Program-made: the position numbers and the translations under genes
Notes under the pieces: generated by a model
The model's database searches: none
What the model was told of the DNA's origin: nothing
What the model saw: only the letters and a program-made list of their open reading frames with translations
Origin: Lyophyllum atratum
Taxonomy: Eukaryota; Basidiomycota; Agaricomycetes; Agaricales; Lyophyllaceae
Direction: 5' to 3'
NCBI GenBank assembly: GCA_014905825.1
Contig: JACGCN010000018.1
Coordinates: 372,001-436,000 of the forward strand
DNA: 64,000 nt
In this document: piece by piece, positions 22,126-32,175 of the stretch
Layout: every line of letters starts with the position of its first letter
Position numbering within the stretch: the stretch's first letter is position 1

Positions 22126-22150
22126 GATTATGTAAATTATAGTACAGACA
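22126..22150 (-). promoter_or_regulatory. Island motif upstream of the TET/JBP-like gene
   Basis: The minus strand reads TGTCTGTACTATAA then TTTACATAATC, followed by AGTCTCGTGACTGCAATG. It is the best match to the copy before the JmjC gene. It lies about 143 bp before the chosen ATG. Confidence 0.65.
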
Positions 22151-22199
22151 TGCGAGAGAGGGCTCAAAAGTTGGACAACAAACTTAACTCACCACCTTG

Positions 22200-25151
22200 C
22201 TATATGCCTGGAGGGGGTACTGATTCGAGTCGTAAGGTCACTGATTTATTTTTCATTCGCCAATAGAGGGGTACGACGATAAACGGACGGGCAAAAGATA
22301 CAAGCTGCGAGCACAGATATTGACCAAGGAAACGGCCAACCCAGCGCGAATGATAGCATACTACGCGTTCAGGCTCTGGCCTTGCCCTTTCCAGAGACCC
22401 CCTCACCAGCACTGGCGCTGCCGCCTCCACCAGTAATAAGAGAGGAAGGAGTGTTGAGTACGACCACAAACAAGACATTTGTGGATAGGTACCTGAAAAG
22501 ATGGGGTCAGGCATAGAAGACAATTCGGGATAGGAAGCTGACTTCTGCGCGCTGGGATTTGTGCGGTCCAGAGTGAACCAGTTGGCTGAATAGCCGACTG
22601 TTACAACTGAAAGAGGAGGCAAGTCCGATCGGTCATTCATGTAAGCTCTCCAGGTTGGGAGGTCTTTAAAATCCTGGGGGTCGAACCGGAAAGGCCGGCC
22701 GGTCTCTGAACGACCGTCGTATATAGGGACTGCAAAGCACATAATATAATAATGGGATAGCAACGGATAGTAAATGGACCTACTGATGTCATCGTACTCC
22801 AATACGGTCTTCGTAGCGTTGCTACCAGCAAAACTAGTCGCAGTGGGCACTGCGTCGACGGCAAATAGGTCGCTATGGGCTGAAAGGTCCGGGCGCGGTT
22901 TCTCCTTCGGGACAGCGTACCCTCCTGCTAGATTGAGGCTTTTAATAGAGAAGAGGTAAGAAGGAGTAAGTTAACAACTGACCATAGGACTGCGCAGCAC
23001 GTTTACCCTCGCCACGTGTGACGAAGGCAAAGCCCCCTTTTGAGTAAGTGCCTTTGACCCCCGTTGCGGGCAGTTGCAGAATCTGGAAGATGGCCCCTAT
23101 GTCACGAACTATTTCTTGCTGGAAAGGGAAGATGCTGATGCGATGCTGCCTGTACTTCTCGGAATCCAAATTACCCGATCCAGCAAGGACACCAGGCCCG
23201 GCAAGGTCGCATGTGGGGACAACCCCATTCATCAAGCAAGTGGCGTATGCGCCGCCGTTCTTCAAAGTTATCCGACGGTAGGATGACGCGAGGACGGATG
23301 GATCAGCGCGGGCCAAGTTGACATAAAAGGCGTGTTTATCAAAAAGGAGGGCGCGAAAGAGAGACCTGAAGTGATCAAATTAAGGCGTAAGTAAGCTAGA
23401 TCAAAAGCAGAGTGGAGGTAGTGATAGGAGACGTACTCGAGATTTTCCGTCGACATGTACTTACGGAGGACGGAAATACGGATTGTGGGTCGGGGTTCAG
23501 AACCAAGATTTTTGTCGTATCCATAAGGCTCAATGAATGCTCGTTTTCTGAAAGGGACCAATCAGAAAGAGTTTAAAAAACATAATTTAAAAGGGACAAA
23601 GAGGACAAAACAGTGTCGAGGTTTGTAACGCACTTTATTAAAGGTAGGTGAGCATAAGCGCCTTCCATGAGGGGGTCCTGCAGCTCAACGTCCATAACTG
23701 GCAGGGCAACGACATCCACCTCTATGCCATAGTCGCTGAGTAAAGGGAGTAAGTCAGCAGAAGTATTTAATGCTAGCAAAGAAAGATAGGTAAACAGAAT
23801 AAAAGGCTTACTTTTCGTCTGCTGGTACACGGGAGGAGTCGTTGGCAGGATTGATGCTGGCAAGCTTATGAGAAATCAGAGTCTGCTCCTTTTCGTCCAC
23901 GGGGTCATCGGGGAGCACCATTTTTTTGGCCCGCCGGGAAGGGGTGACGGGTGGGGAGGGCGTATAGGGAAGGCGGGGACGTCTACCTCCCAGGGAAGCG
24001 TTCTTGCGAGCAGCGTTGGACGCATCAGAGTGCGCTTCTTCATCAACGTCAGTGTCAGCAGTGTCAGGAACAACAAAGCCATCGACGAGGTAGCCGGAAG
24101 AATAAGTGCCCTCATAAGGGGGTGATACAGATATTTTGTCGACATCCACATCATCGATAGCCTCTTTGTCGACAAACAGAGAACGAGACAGCCTGAGGAC
24201 AGAAGGAAGTAAGTGAGAAAAAAAAAAAAAAAAAAAAAAAATAAAAATAATAAGGGCAAGGGGAAAGAGGGGTGACGGCACAAACTTTGCAACGCTGGGT
24301 AGATCATCTTCGTCGTCCGACGACAAAGAGATGGGCGAAGATGCTAGAGCCCTACCCTTAGCCTGAGTCTTGATTTTTAGACGACTGGCATCCGCGTTGA
24401 AGGGCTCCTGCTTTATGTTCACTCTGGTCAGCGACGAAGCCTTAGGTCCCAAGGCTACAATGGATTGCTCAGCCAAGGCAGCCGCAGCCTTTGCAGTCGG
24501 AACGCGTGCACGGCTGAACAAGTGTACAAAGCGTTTGAGTGAAGCACTTGCCGACATAGCAAAGGCAAGAATAACTTACGTTGAGCGTCCAAGAGGAGTA
24601 GGCAGATCCTCCGCTGTAAGACTGGCCATGGCCCGACTGTGTGACGACAAAGGCGCAGAATTATTAGATAAATAAGTTAAACACACAAAGCACGTACATA
24701 ACGGCGGACCCAGGAGTCGCTGATATGACCTGTTTCTTTTTGGGAGATGGCGTAGATGGAGCAGAGCTGAAGATAATATTAAATGATTAAAAGGACCAAG
24801 ACGGCTACAAACACGTACCTCTCGTCCATTGGGGACATTTTGCGCTTGCTAGGGCTTGCGGGTTGGCTGACGGGTGCAACACGCCCGGAAGACGAGGCCG
24901 CAAGAGCAGACTTGAAAATCCTGTTGGAGAATAGCGTGCCGGGAACAAGGTCAGGATGGAGGAATTTCAGCGAAGACCGGCAATACGAACGCGCTGAACT
25001 TGACGTCGGATCTGCAAAGATAAAAACAGGAAATGTCAGAGGTATTAAAAAGTAACGGACAGGGCGATATAAGCACTAACAATCCGTCGAGCTGTGCATC
25101 CAAGGGACGCGGGGCGGAGGTGGACGATTTAGAGGGCTTTCGGGGAGGCAT
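22200..25151 (-). CDS. Uncharacterised multi-exon protein of the island
   Basis: A chain of minus-strand exons from MPPRKPSKSSTSAPRPLDAQ (25151) to about 22200. Supported pieces include a basic, Ser-rich N-terminus (SPSKRKMSPMDER, SAPSTPSPKKKQ), an acidic patch (SISLSSDDEDDLPS, VDVDKISVSPP), a conserved-looking middle (RKRAFIEPYGYDKNLG.. ILRKYMSTENLE.. SLFRALLFDKHAFYVNLARADPSVL.. GGAYATCLMNGVVP.. GSGNLDSEKYRQHRI.. GTYSKGGFAFVTRGEG) and a later exon with YDDISRSIYYPLLSHYY, FDPQDFKDLPTW and LPPLSVVTVGYSANWF. I recognise no catalytic domain. The basic and acidic tails suggest a nuclear protein. Introns contain a long A tract at 24217. Exact exon ends and the 3' end are uncertain; the start region looks firm. 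Confidence 0.6.
24217..24250. repeat. Poly-A tract
   Basis: An A run of more than 20 bases followed by ATAAAAATAATAA lies in an intron of the minus-strand gene (as a pyrimidine-rich stretch on that strand). It may simply be the intron's polypyrimidine part, expanded. Confidence 0.8.
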
Positions 25152-25481
25152 TGGGGAGGCAGTTCACGATAGGGATAGTGAGTAAACGAGCATTATAAAA
25201 GCGAATGAATCGGGAGAGCCCAAAGGGGTAATTGGAGGACCAATGGTTAAACTCCGTGGTGCATAGCAAATGCGAATCAACTATGGAATGCACATATTTT
25301 GGAGGACGATGAAGTCAGGTCAGCCAATGGGACAATAGATACCATGAGGGAGAAAACTCTGGAGTAGAAACACCATTACCAACGGGTGACAGATAGATAG
25401 GTATGCAGCTAATAAAGAAGCTGGAACATACCAAACAGAAGAGAAGTAAGAAGAAGCTAAGATAAGCAACTGTACATGCGG

Positions 25482-26945
25482 ATGAACTCGAGTCGGTACG
25501 GGGTGGGCGGCTCCGCGGAGGTCAGACGATCTTTCCAGAGAGGAAAGGAGGGAAGCAAAAGTGGAGCAGGAACAAGCCACGCCCCGAAGTAAAAATTGAC
25601 GAGGAGCGCAGATCTGGGGAAGCACAGAGGGAAAAGAGCGGGGAAGAAGAGCATGTGTCTGTACGCATGGCCACTGAAAAGACACCCAGTTTTCGACCAC
25701 CATACGCACACAAAGTCTGCACCGGCACCATTGTGAATATGGAATCCGCCTACAACAAAGATTCAGCGAGTGAGTGAGAATAATGCAACTTGGAAAATTA
25801 TGACGAACTAAAATGATGCACAGAACAGAGTATTGATCGTCTGGCGGACGAGGGTCAGAAGGAAGACGAAACATGCCTCCATGGTCTGCTAAAGGTAAAC
25901 GCCGTGTATTCGAGAAAATGCAAACAACTTAACTAAAGATACAAGGACCCCGAATGGTTCGAGGGCGTCAGAATCAAAGAAGTCGTCAAAGACAAAGTGT
26001 TTGCGCTAGTCATCGCGGATGATAACGGCAATCCAACGGAAGACGAATGCATTTTTACGGTGTACGGGGCCATATCCAAGAAGGACCTCCCACCGTTGAA
26101 AGCAGGCGTAAAACAAATGTAAGTCTGGGCAACGTAAACTGAGCGAAGGTACTGACGCCGGGGACACCATCACAGAGACCAGGGAAGAATTAAATTCCTG
26201 AAGCAAGCAATTCGCCTTGATGGCCTGGGTTCAGAACGGTTTAAGGATGCTGTGGTTGCTGCGGGCGCGGTGTGGAACCTTTTCGATAGGGTATTCGAAG
26301 AAGGCGTTCTAGAGAGCTGGAAAGACGGCCTGGCGGGCGAGGATAACAACCTCATGGATATGTCGAACCTGCTTGTCACTAGCGTCAAAGCCGGTACCGG
26401 ACAGCAGCACATACCTTTCGATGCAGGCAGTGACCCTCATGCGGTGATGGACAGCCTCATTCAAAAAGGTTACATGCGCACGGAAGATAACATAGTGCAG
26501 TACTCAGAAAGTAAAGTCGGCCTGGGTGGAAAGCGAAGGTAAATTATTCATATTTAATTTATTTTTGTTTTATTGACCAGTACCATCAGGTATGAGAAGA
26601 TCGGGCCCCAAGCGTTCAGGATAGGAGACATAGTAGCGGCGCAGTTGTCGTTCAAGGCTATAGCGCTGAAGGAAGGCAGAACAAGCAAGAGCCGGATGAT
26701 AGTGGTTTTACGGTCATTGACTCTGCTGGCCAAGAGCTCGAACTTCAGGAAGGTGAGGGCTAGCGTTATCAGCGCAACACTCAAAAGCATATGATAGCGC
26801 GTGTTAGGAACCCGAAGCCCAAAGTGCGAAAGTAACAGTTACCCTGAAGAGGAAGCTCAGGCCGCTGGAGGATGCAGAGGTATATGACGTAAGGAAACGC
26901 ATAAACGACATGTCAGTGGACGACGAACAAGTAAACAAAATGTAG
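25482..26945 (+). CDS. Uncharacterised Agaricomycete family protein (GDIVAAQ type)
   Basis: A multi-exon gene, divergent from the gene starting at 25151. Exons that keep phase include KVCTGTIVNMESAYNKDS, QSIDRLADEGQKEDETCLHG, DPEWFEGVRIKEVVKDKVFA, then DQGRIKFLKQAIRLDGLG to SKVGLGGKR, STIRYEKIGPQAFRIGDIVA to RSLTLLAKSSNFRK, and a last exon EPEAQSAKVTVTLKRKL to DEQVNKM with TAG at 26943-26945. The block IGDIVAAQLSFKAI..MIVVLRSLTLL recalls a signature I know from many Agaricomycete hypothetical proteins, often near transposons; its function is unknown. The last exon is basic, then ends in an acidic tail. The first exon and start (Met at 25482) are guesses; the rest is well supported. Confidence 0.6.
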
Positions 26946-27148
26946 TACACACAATTTATACATGCATGCATTCCAATGACAGAAACTTGCCAGCAACGCA
27001 TTCTCATGGCAAGGCACAGTACCATTATGTGTGATATGCGCAAAGAGGCATAGTTTGATCAAGCAATAATTGAACACGCAATAACTAATACTTTACTTCA
27101 GGGCATATGAACATGGACAAAAATGAGACCTTAACTATTGCTACATCC

Positions 27149-27504
27149 TTAGTAGCACCGGGTGGTGCAGTGCTCATCGTAGTGCCGTATCCGTCCGTCC
27201 TCATCATAGCCGAATTCGGAATCGCAATTACACTGGACGTTTTCGTCTTTATCCTGCTGCCAGCGAATGAACTCAGCTGTGGCTGATATAAGGGGTCGGG
27301 TCAGAAACAGACGGCAAGGATACAGATGAAACAAGTCAAAATGATAAAACTCACCAGGATCGTAGTGCTGTACCTCTCTGTCCTCATCGTAGCCGAATTC
27401 GGAATCGCTATTACACTCGGACGCACAACAATAAAAAATAAACTGTTGAGCAATATATGTGAAGGGAAACAAGTGGCGAGTTTGGGAGGGACGTAGGCAG
27501 ACAT
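27149..27504 (-). CDS. Small acidic protein with CxCDSxFGxDEDG motif, member 1
   Basis: The frame from MSAYVPPKLAT (27504) is probably spliced. It contains the phrase CNSDSEFGYDEDREVQHYDP, then an intron (GTGAGTTTTATC..ATATCAG), then ATAEFIRWQQDKDENVQ and a second, cleaner copy CNCDSEFGYDEDGRIRHY followed by DEHCTTRCY and stop. The internal repeat is also visible in the DNA. A related gene lies at 29644-30169. I recognise no known domain; the Cys and acidic residues could bind metal. The island motif at 27535-27558 lies 31 bp upstream. The first intron is not resolved. Confidence 0.5.
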
Positions 27505-27534
27505 CGAAGTGCAACGAGGCTGGAAAATGAGAGA

Positions 27535-27558
27535 ATTACATAATCAATGGTACAGACA
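27535..27558 (-). promoter_or_regulatory. Island motif upstream of the 27.1-kb small gene
   Basis: The minus strand reads TGTCTGTACC, ATTG, ATTATGTAAT. On the plus strand the preceding bases CGAGGCTGGAAAA resemble those before the copy at 30934 (GGAGGCTCGGAAAA), so the repeated block is about 45 bp at these two sites. Confidence 0.65.
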
Positions 27559-28022
27559 TTGTATGTACAACTTCAAGAACGTCTAATGCATTAACGTGAC
27601 CATAAGAATTGTAAAAGGCATATAACAACGTGCGAGCAAGATGTATGAAATATGGGCCTTGTAGCCGATGGGTGCACCCGTAATCGAGGAGGAAGGCCAA
27701 CGATGAGTTTGCAGGTCAAATTCCTGGAAACAGTAATGCACATCATTCACCACCAATTAATTCAGCACCTGGGTACATTTTCAAGTTTTGTTTCGACGTA
27801 GCAAAATATATCATACTGGGTTACATACATAGGAGGGAAAATCTCAAGTAATTATGGGGGAGAGGTGGGGGCATACACGAGCGATAGAACCTTGGTCGAC
27901 CATATAAATTTCTAGGTGATGGCAAGTAATGTAAAAAGGAAAACTAGTCAATATTGAGTGCCAGTAAACGGTAAGATTTAACGCACCTCATATAGAAATT
28001 CGGAGGGACGGCGCCTAATTGA
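27559..28022. other. Intergenic, nothing convincing
   Basis: AT-rich sequence between two minus-strand genes with no open frame worth calling and no repeat that I can see. Confidence 0.5.
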
Positions 28023-28793
28023 TCAGAGGCCATCATACGCCAGGCTATTGTCCATTACCGCATCGGCCATGCCGTCTTCATCCTCCCACTCCTTAAGCAA
28101 CTCCTTCAAACGTTCACCCCGCCGAAAGACATTCTCTCGAGAATGGAAGCTGAGATGCGGTTTGAAGGGGAACAGAGTGAGTGTTGCGAGAGAGTCGGAG
28201 GGAAGACGGCAGTCATGGTTCATATCATGATCGAGGACTCGAATAACCTCGGCACAGAGAGCTTCGTCGGAAGCACGTGCTATGAAAAGTTCGGTCATGG
28301 CGAGAGCTGCAGCATAACCATGGGTCGCGACCCGGACTTCAGCAGCCGCGCGATCTCGACCAACCCTAGTAAAGGCGTCAATCAAAGCCTTCACACCTTA
28401 AGCCAAGTGTATCAGTTTATAAAAGAACAAGAATCAGGACAGCGACATACTTGATGGTAGGTCAGGGACATCCCGCAGCCTCTCAGCAAGCGCGTTGCGC
28501 GCGGACACCGGAACACGGTAGCTACATATATCTGCCTGTCCAAGAGTGATGCAGCATCTGCACGCAACACCCCAACCTTCAAGCTTGCAAGGACTCTTCA
28601 ACGGGTCACCGGCACACGATCTGCAAGAATCGGGGACCTATGCAGGTCGTAAATAAGCAAAGAAAATAGAGTACATGTAAAAGCATAAGCAATTGCGACT
28701 AACCGCGGCGTGTGGTAGCTGCACGTTCTTGAGTATGGATGTACCCTCAACGGTCAGGGGGGACACACTGCGAGGAGGTAATAGGTAAGCCAT
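28023..28793 (-). CDS. Small cysteine-cluster (zinc-binding?) protein
   Basis: Three exons that close cleanly: 28704-28793, 28451-28637, 28023-28396 (216 residues). It starts MAYLLPPRSVSPLTVEG. Exon 2 has a cysteine cluster, CRSCAGDPLKSPCKL then GWGVACRCCITLGQADICSY, spaced like a small zinc-binding module though not a family I can name. Exon 3 is helical and Ala-rich (RVGRDRAAAEVRVATHGYAA) and ends in an acidic segment (LLKEWEDEDGMADAVMDNS). The layout (short zinc cluster, acidic tail) resembles a small nuclear regulator, but that is a guess. It is co-oriented with the other island genes; the 161-bp repeats and an island motif lie upstream. Confidence 0.65.
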
Positions 28794-28879
28794 GTTACGA
28801 GAGCGTTATCGTTGTGCTCAAGACAGAGAATAAAAACGAGCCCTTAAATGAAAAATGAAACGCAGGAAGCGGAAGCATC

Positions 28880-29345
28880 TCAGAAGTTCGCGAATCCTAC
28901 AACAAGGAATGCTGCTTACTAGTTTTGGTCTTTGAAATTCCTGAGGTGGACAGCGGCCTCTCACGACAGATCGCCTCTGAATCTGGTGATCAGAGCGGCT
29001 TCAAGAACACCAAGTGGCTCAGACGCCTTTTACATTTGATTCAAGAGTTTGCGAATCCTACGACAAGGAATGCTGCTTACTAGTGTTGGTCTTTGAAATT
29101 CCTGAGGTGGACAGCGGCCTCTCACGACAGAGCGCCCCTGAATCTGGTGATCAGAGCGGTTCCAAGAACACCAAGTGGCTCAGACGCCTTTTACATTTGA
29201 TTCAGAAGTTTGTGAATCTCACGACAAGGAATGCTGCTTACCAGTTTAGGTCTTTGAAATTCCTGAGGCGGACAGCGGCCTCTCACGACACATCGCCTCT
29301 GAATCTGGTGATCAGAGCGGATTCAAGAACACCAAGTGACACCAG
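28880..29345. repeat. Three tandem 161-bp units
   Basis: AAGGAATGCTGCTTAC recurs at 28904, 29065 and 29226 (161-bp period). Units include CTTTGAAATTCCTGAGG, GACAGCGGCCTCTCACGAC and ATCTGGTGATCAGAGCGG. Because 161 is not a multiple of 3, the frame changes from unit to unit and the 29014-29364 open frame is unlikely to be coding. A stray piece (CCTCAGACGCCTTTTACATT) also occurs at about 30711. Confidence 0.9.
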
Positions 29346-29401
29346 GGATACAGGACGGATGTGACGAGAAGTCAGAGACGCATGTTCAAGGGGGACATAT
29401 T

Positions 29402-29425
29402 ATTACATAAACAACGGTACAGACA
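29402..29425 (-). promoter_or_regulatory. Island motif copy
   Basis: The minus strand reads TGTCTGTACC, GTTG, TTTATGTAAT. It lies just upstream (in the minus sense) of the 161-bp repeats and the gene at 28023-28793. Confidence 0.6.
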
Positions 29426-29643
29426 CTCGACAAAAAAGTCACATGCATTCACACGATTGTAAGTGTCTGAAAAGGCATACAATACTGCGCCACTCAGTGT
29501 AACTTAAAACACACTAGACTGTACATTATCTAAGAGATTTTTCAAAAGTGAAAGATTTACAATAATTCAAGGCGAAGATTTATTTGTCAAAAAGAAACAG
29601 TGTAGTTGCCAAGTGTTACGAAAACAACCACGAGCCTGCATCC

Positions 29644-30169
29644 TCAGAACTGGCAGCCCTCTCCGTAGTGGCGAACTTCACCGTCCTCATCCCGCCCAAA
29701 GGTGGACTCGCAACCGCACTCGTCGTCATCATCCTTCTCCAAATGCCGTCTCCAAAGAGCAAGGGAGACTGACGGAAGCACTTTCAGCATTGGACGACAA
29801 GGCTCCGTCTAAAAACTCACGGCGGTCATAGGGCACTATCGAGTCCAACGTGGTGCTGGGTGCAACGCGTGGGACAGGCTTATTGATGTCCGGGCTGCAA
29901 ATGTTACTGTTTGCGGCACCTGCGGCACCTGCGGTCTCAGCCAGGCCACTGCTGCCAGGAGTAGAGAGGCTGCTGTTGGCGGCGGTGGTTAGGTTGGACG
30001 GAGAATCGTGACTGCTGCAGAGAATAGTCAGGTGTCTCGTTACACGGTGAGTACGGACATGTGCTCACGGATTCGACTCAGGGGCCGATGCAGCCACATT
30101 TTTCGGTTTGTCCTGTACCACAGGGAGGGAGGGAGCACCAACGTCACCTGTGTCTACTGTACCGGATTC
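29644..30169 (-). CDS. Small acidic CxCxSxFGxDEDG protein, member 2 (5' end unresolved)
   Basis: Three exons in phase: 30070-30169 (partial at its 5' side), 29821-30014 and 29644-29768. They read SGTVDTGDVGAPSLPVVQDK to SAPESNP, then SHDSPSNLTTAANSS to STTLDSIVPYDR, then LSLALWRRHLEKDDDDE, CGCESTFGRDEDGEVRHY and GEGCQF with stop. The last exon aligns with the C-terminus of the 27149 gene: W..KD, C-x-C-[DE]-S-x-F-G-x-D-E-D-G-x-[IV]-R-H-Y. The middle is Ser/Ala-rich and probably disordered. Upstream coding up to about 30330 is likely but I could not join it in frame. The product is unknown. Confidence 0.55.
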
Positions 30170-30365
30170 TATGTTATAGCAACACAATTAGCAAGGGCTT
30201 GCGCTCGTAGCCAGCAACTAACTTACGTTGATTGGACTGCATTTGTTTCGACGTATGCGAGAGGTGGCTGGGGAGCAGAAGCGCTTAGGGGATCTGGGGA
30301 AGAGGAGGAAGAGCAGGCTGCAAGTTAAGGGAAAGTAAAAAGGGGGTTTACCATGCAGGACTAAC

Positions 30366-30389
30366 GTTACTTACGAAACAGTACATGCG
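30366..30389 (-). promoter_or_regulatory. Weak island motif copy
   Basis: The plus strand reads GTTACTTACGAAACAGTACATGCG, i.e. minus CGCATGTACTG..GTAAGTAAC. It shares the TGTAC and TTA..TAA positions with the stronger copies and most resembles the one at 31864. It lies upstream of the 29644-30169 gene. Confidence 0.35.
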
Positions 30390-30464
30390 TAGGAGGGAAT
30401 GGATCCGCAGAACTTCACATGCACGAGGCTGAATTCAATGGTCAGGGCCAACTGTCGATGTCCA

Positions 30465-30571
30465 GAGTCTGATTAGAGTGCCATGTGTCGACGGTGAACC
30501 CTAGCGTGCCTTACACGGAGTCTGATTAGAGAGCCGTGCGTCGGCGATGAAGCCCTAGTGTGCCTTACACT
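30465..30571. repeat. Two tandem 53-bp units
   Basis: GAGTCTGATTAGAG starts at 30465 and 30518, each followed by CCRTGYGTCG, a CCCTAG-TGTGCCTTACAC end and small differences. Confidence 0.8.
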
Positions 30572-30933
30572 GGTCCAGAAGGAATTTTCCGGGATTCTTG
30601 GACTCTATAAACGGCAACATTGGAGAAGAGGACGGAAATGAAGCAGCACACGAGGCAGATTGATATTACCAAAAAGGACACAGTACAGACAAGACAAGCA
30701 GGAATAGGCACCTCAGACGCCTTTTACATTTGATTTGGAGGTCCAGTTATCAGAGGCAAAGACAATATTGATGACCGGGGCACAGTAAGTACGCAACACT
30801 AGAAGCACAAAAGCGGACGACAGATCCAATAAGCACGATCATTGGAACATCGACATATATGCAGATAATATGGAGTATAATCATCGACACGTACAGGCAA
30901 CAATTGATGTCCGAGGAGGCTCGGAAAAGTAAA

Positions 30934-30957
30934 ATTACATAATTCACGGTACAGACG
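30934..30957 (-). promoter_or_regulatory. Island motif copy
   Basis: The minus strand reads CGTCTGTACC, GTGA, ATTATGTAAT. It shares about 45 bp with the site at 27535. Gene content immediately to its left (30590-30930) is unclear; only short open frames are present. Confidence 0.6.
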
Positions 30958-31070
30958 AGGAAGACACATGCATCTATATGACCCAACAACCCAGCCCACT
31001 ACCAAACCCCAGAGCGTCGCTTCAAAAAAGCTACAGCGCCGAACATCCACGATATTGAGCGCGATGTCTG

Positions 31071-31670
31071 ATGCAATTGATTTATCCATTGATAACACTC
31101 CTTCCAACGGTGGTGAGTTTCATCGCGGTGTTACTCAGAGGCAATACCAATAATAACGGGACAAATATCACAGAGAACCGCTATCAAGATATAACCTTTG
31201 CGGAACTGACTATTTTATCAGTATTACGTCTCATTCAGACAGTGGAAGGAGTAGGTGGCAGGGCAAACATCCACATTACAGACGGAGGGAATGGATGGGA
31301 CGACGACATACGATGCAAGAGATTGCAATTAAATATCCACGACATTCATTTGCCGACCGTTCTAGTAACGCTGCTCCGGATGGACAATTGGATGAGTGTA
31401 GATATCCATACCGACTTTGCCTGGACCACGATATTGGCGCAGATAGTTGTAGATGGCGGTGGTCAAGAAGTCGAAGAGGCAACGATAGGGCCAGAGGGAG
31501 AAATTACTGGCTATGTCCCAAGAGACCGGAGGAAGCTCAGGTTCTGCATAGGCAATGTGAGCGTGCGGTTTTACATTCCACCTCCAGGCCGAGCCCGACC
31601 CCGAAGTAATGTAGACATACTCTTGGAAACTGAGGGTGATACGGACGACCGTTATTTCGCAGAAACTTAG
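31071..31670 (+). CDS. Hypothetical protein, acidic
   Basis: A 199-codon frame. It opens MQLIYPLITLLPTVVSFIAV and continues with ENRYQDITFAELTILSVLRL, GVGGRANIHITDGGNGWDDD, HDIHLPTVLVTLLRMDNWMS and a C-terminal LRFCIGNVSVRFYIPPPGRA. An alternative start at 31064 in another frame (MSDAIDLSIDNTPSN) would need a 28-bp intron, too short for normal splicing, so either the longer frame is used or one base has been lost or gained. I recognise no domain. It is the only plus-strand gene in this part of the island. Confidence 0.5.
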   Translation: MQLIYPLITLLPTVVSFIAVLLRGNTNNNGTNITENRYQDITFAELTILSVLRLIQTVEGVGGRANIHITDGGNGWDDDIRCKRLQLNIHDIHLPTVLVTLLRMDNWMSVDIHTDFAWTTILAQIVVDGGGQEVEEATIGPEGEITGYVPRDRRKLRFCIGNVSVRFYIPPPGRARPRSNVDILLETEGDTDDRYFAET

Positions 31671-32170
31671 CTATCACCGAAAATCAGGACAGTAGCGCAG
31701 CACCAGCATCATCATGATAGACGACATGTTAGATACAAGGGCTGATTATTTATCCAACGTGCCTTGAGAATAATATACAAACACAGGTACAGATAAAAAG
31801 GTTACAGGAAGACGGAGTTATTGTAGCACGCAATGCACGATAACAGGGCAGGGAAAAGATAGCGTTACATAAGACGTGGTACATGCAAAAGAGTCACGTG
31901 AGGTCACGCGTTTTCTTCATTTTTTGGGTACCTCTATAAATAGATTTCAAAAATTCCCAAAACTTTTCCACCCAAATGACTTTGTATAACCTCAATCTAT
32001 AAATAGATCTCGGAACCAGCTCTTCTCGAGTGCGGCGCTAGATCTCTTGTACGATTTTTCACCACGACTTCGGGCTTATGGGCGCAGTTCTGATCAGAGG
32101 GTGGTTTATTCTGAGACTTCGGCCACCAGATATCATCTGTTGTGAATCATTTTTTCATCAGCAGCTCTCG
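31671..32170. other. Intergenic before the 195-bp array
   Basis: It holds weak motif copies at about 31774 and 31864 and two CTATAAATAGAT phrases (about 31933 and 31999), which look like duplicated TATA-type sequence. No gene is seen. Confidence 0.5.
31864..31887 (-). promoter_or_regulatory. Island motif, rightmost copy
   Basis: The plus strand reads GTTACATAAGACGTGGTACATGCA. It matches the TTACATAA and GGTAC blocks but has ATG in place of AGA. It is the last copy I find going right. Confidence 0.4.
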
Positions 32171-32175
32171 TTCAG

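Noticed and set aside
29014..29364. Open frame through the 161-bp repeats
   Set aside because: The period is not a multiple of 3, so each unit is read in a different frame; typical of chance openness.
31064..31141. A 28-bp intron joining MSDAIDLSIDNTPSN to the 31.1-kb frame
   Set aside because: Too short for spliceosomal removal, although ends and phase fit.
5800..31900. KDZ transposase or a tyrosine recombinase (Starship-type captain) that would explain the island
   Set aside because: I searched the translations for such genes and found no recognisable one; only the Helitron-type helicase is present.
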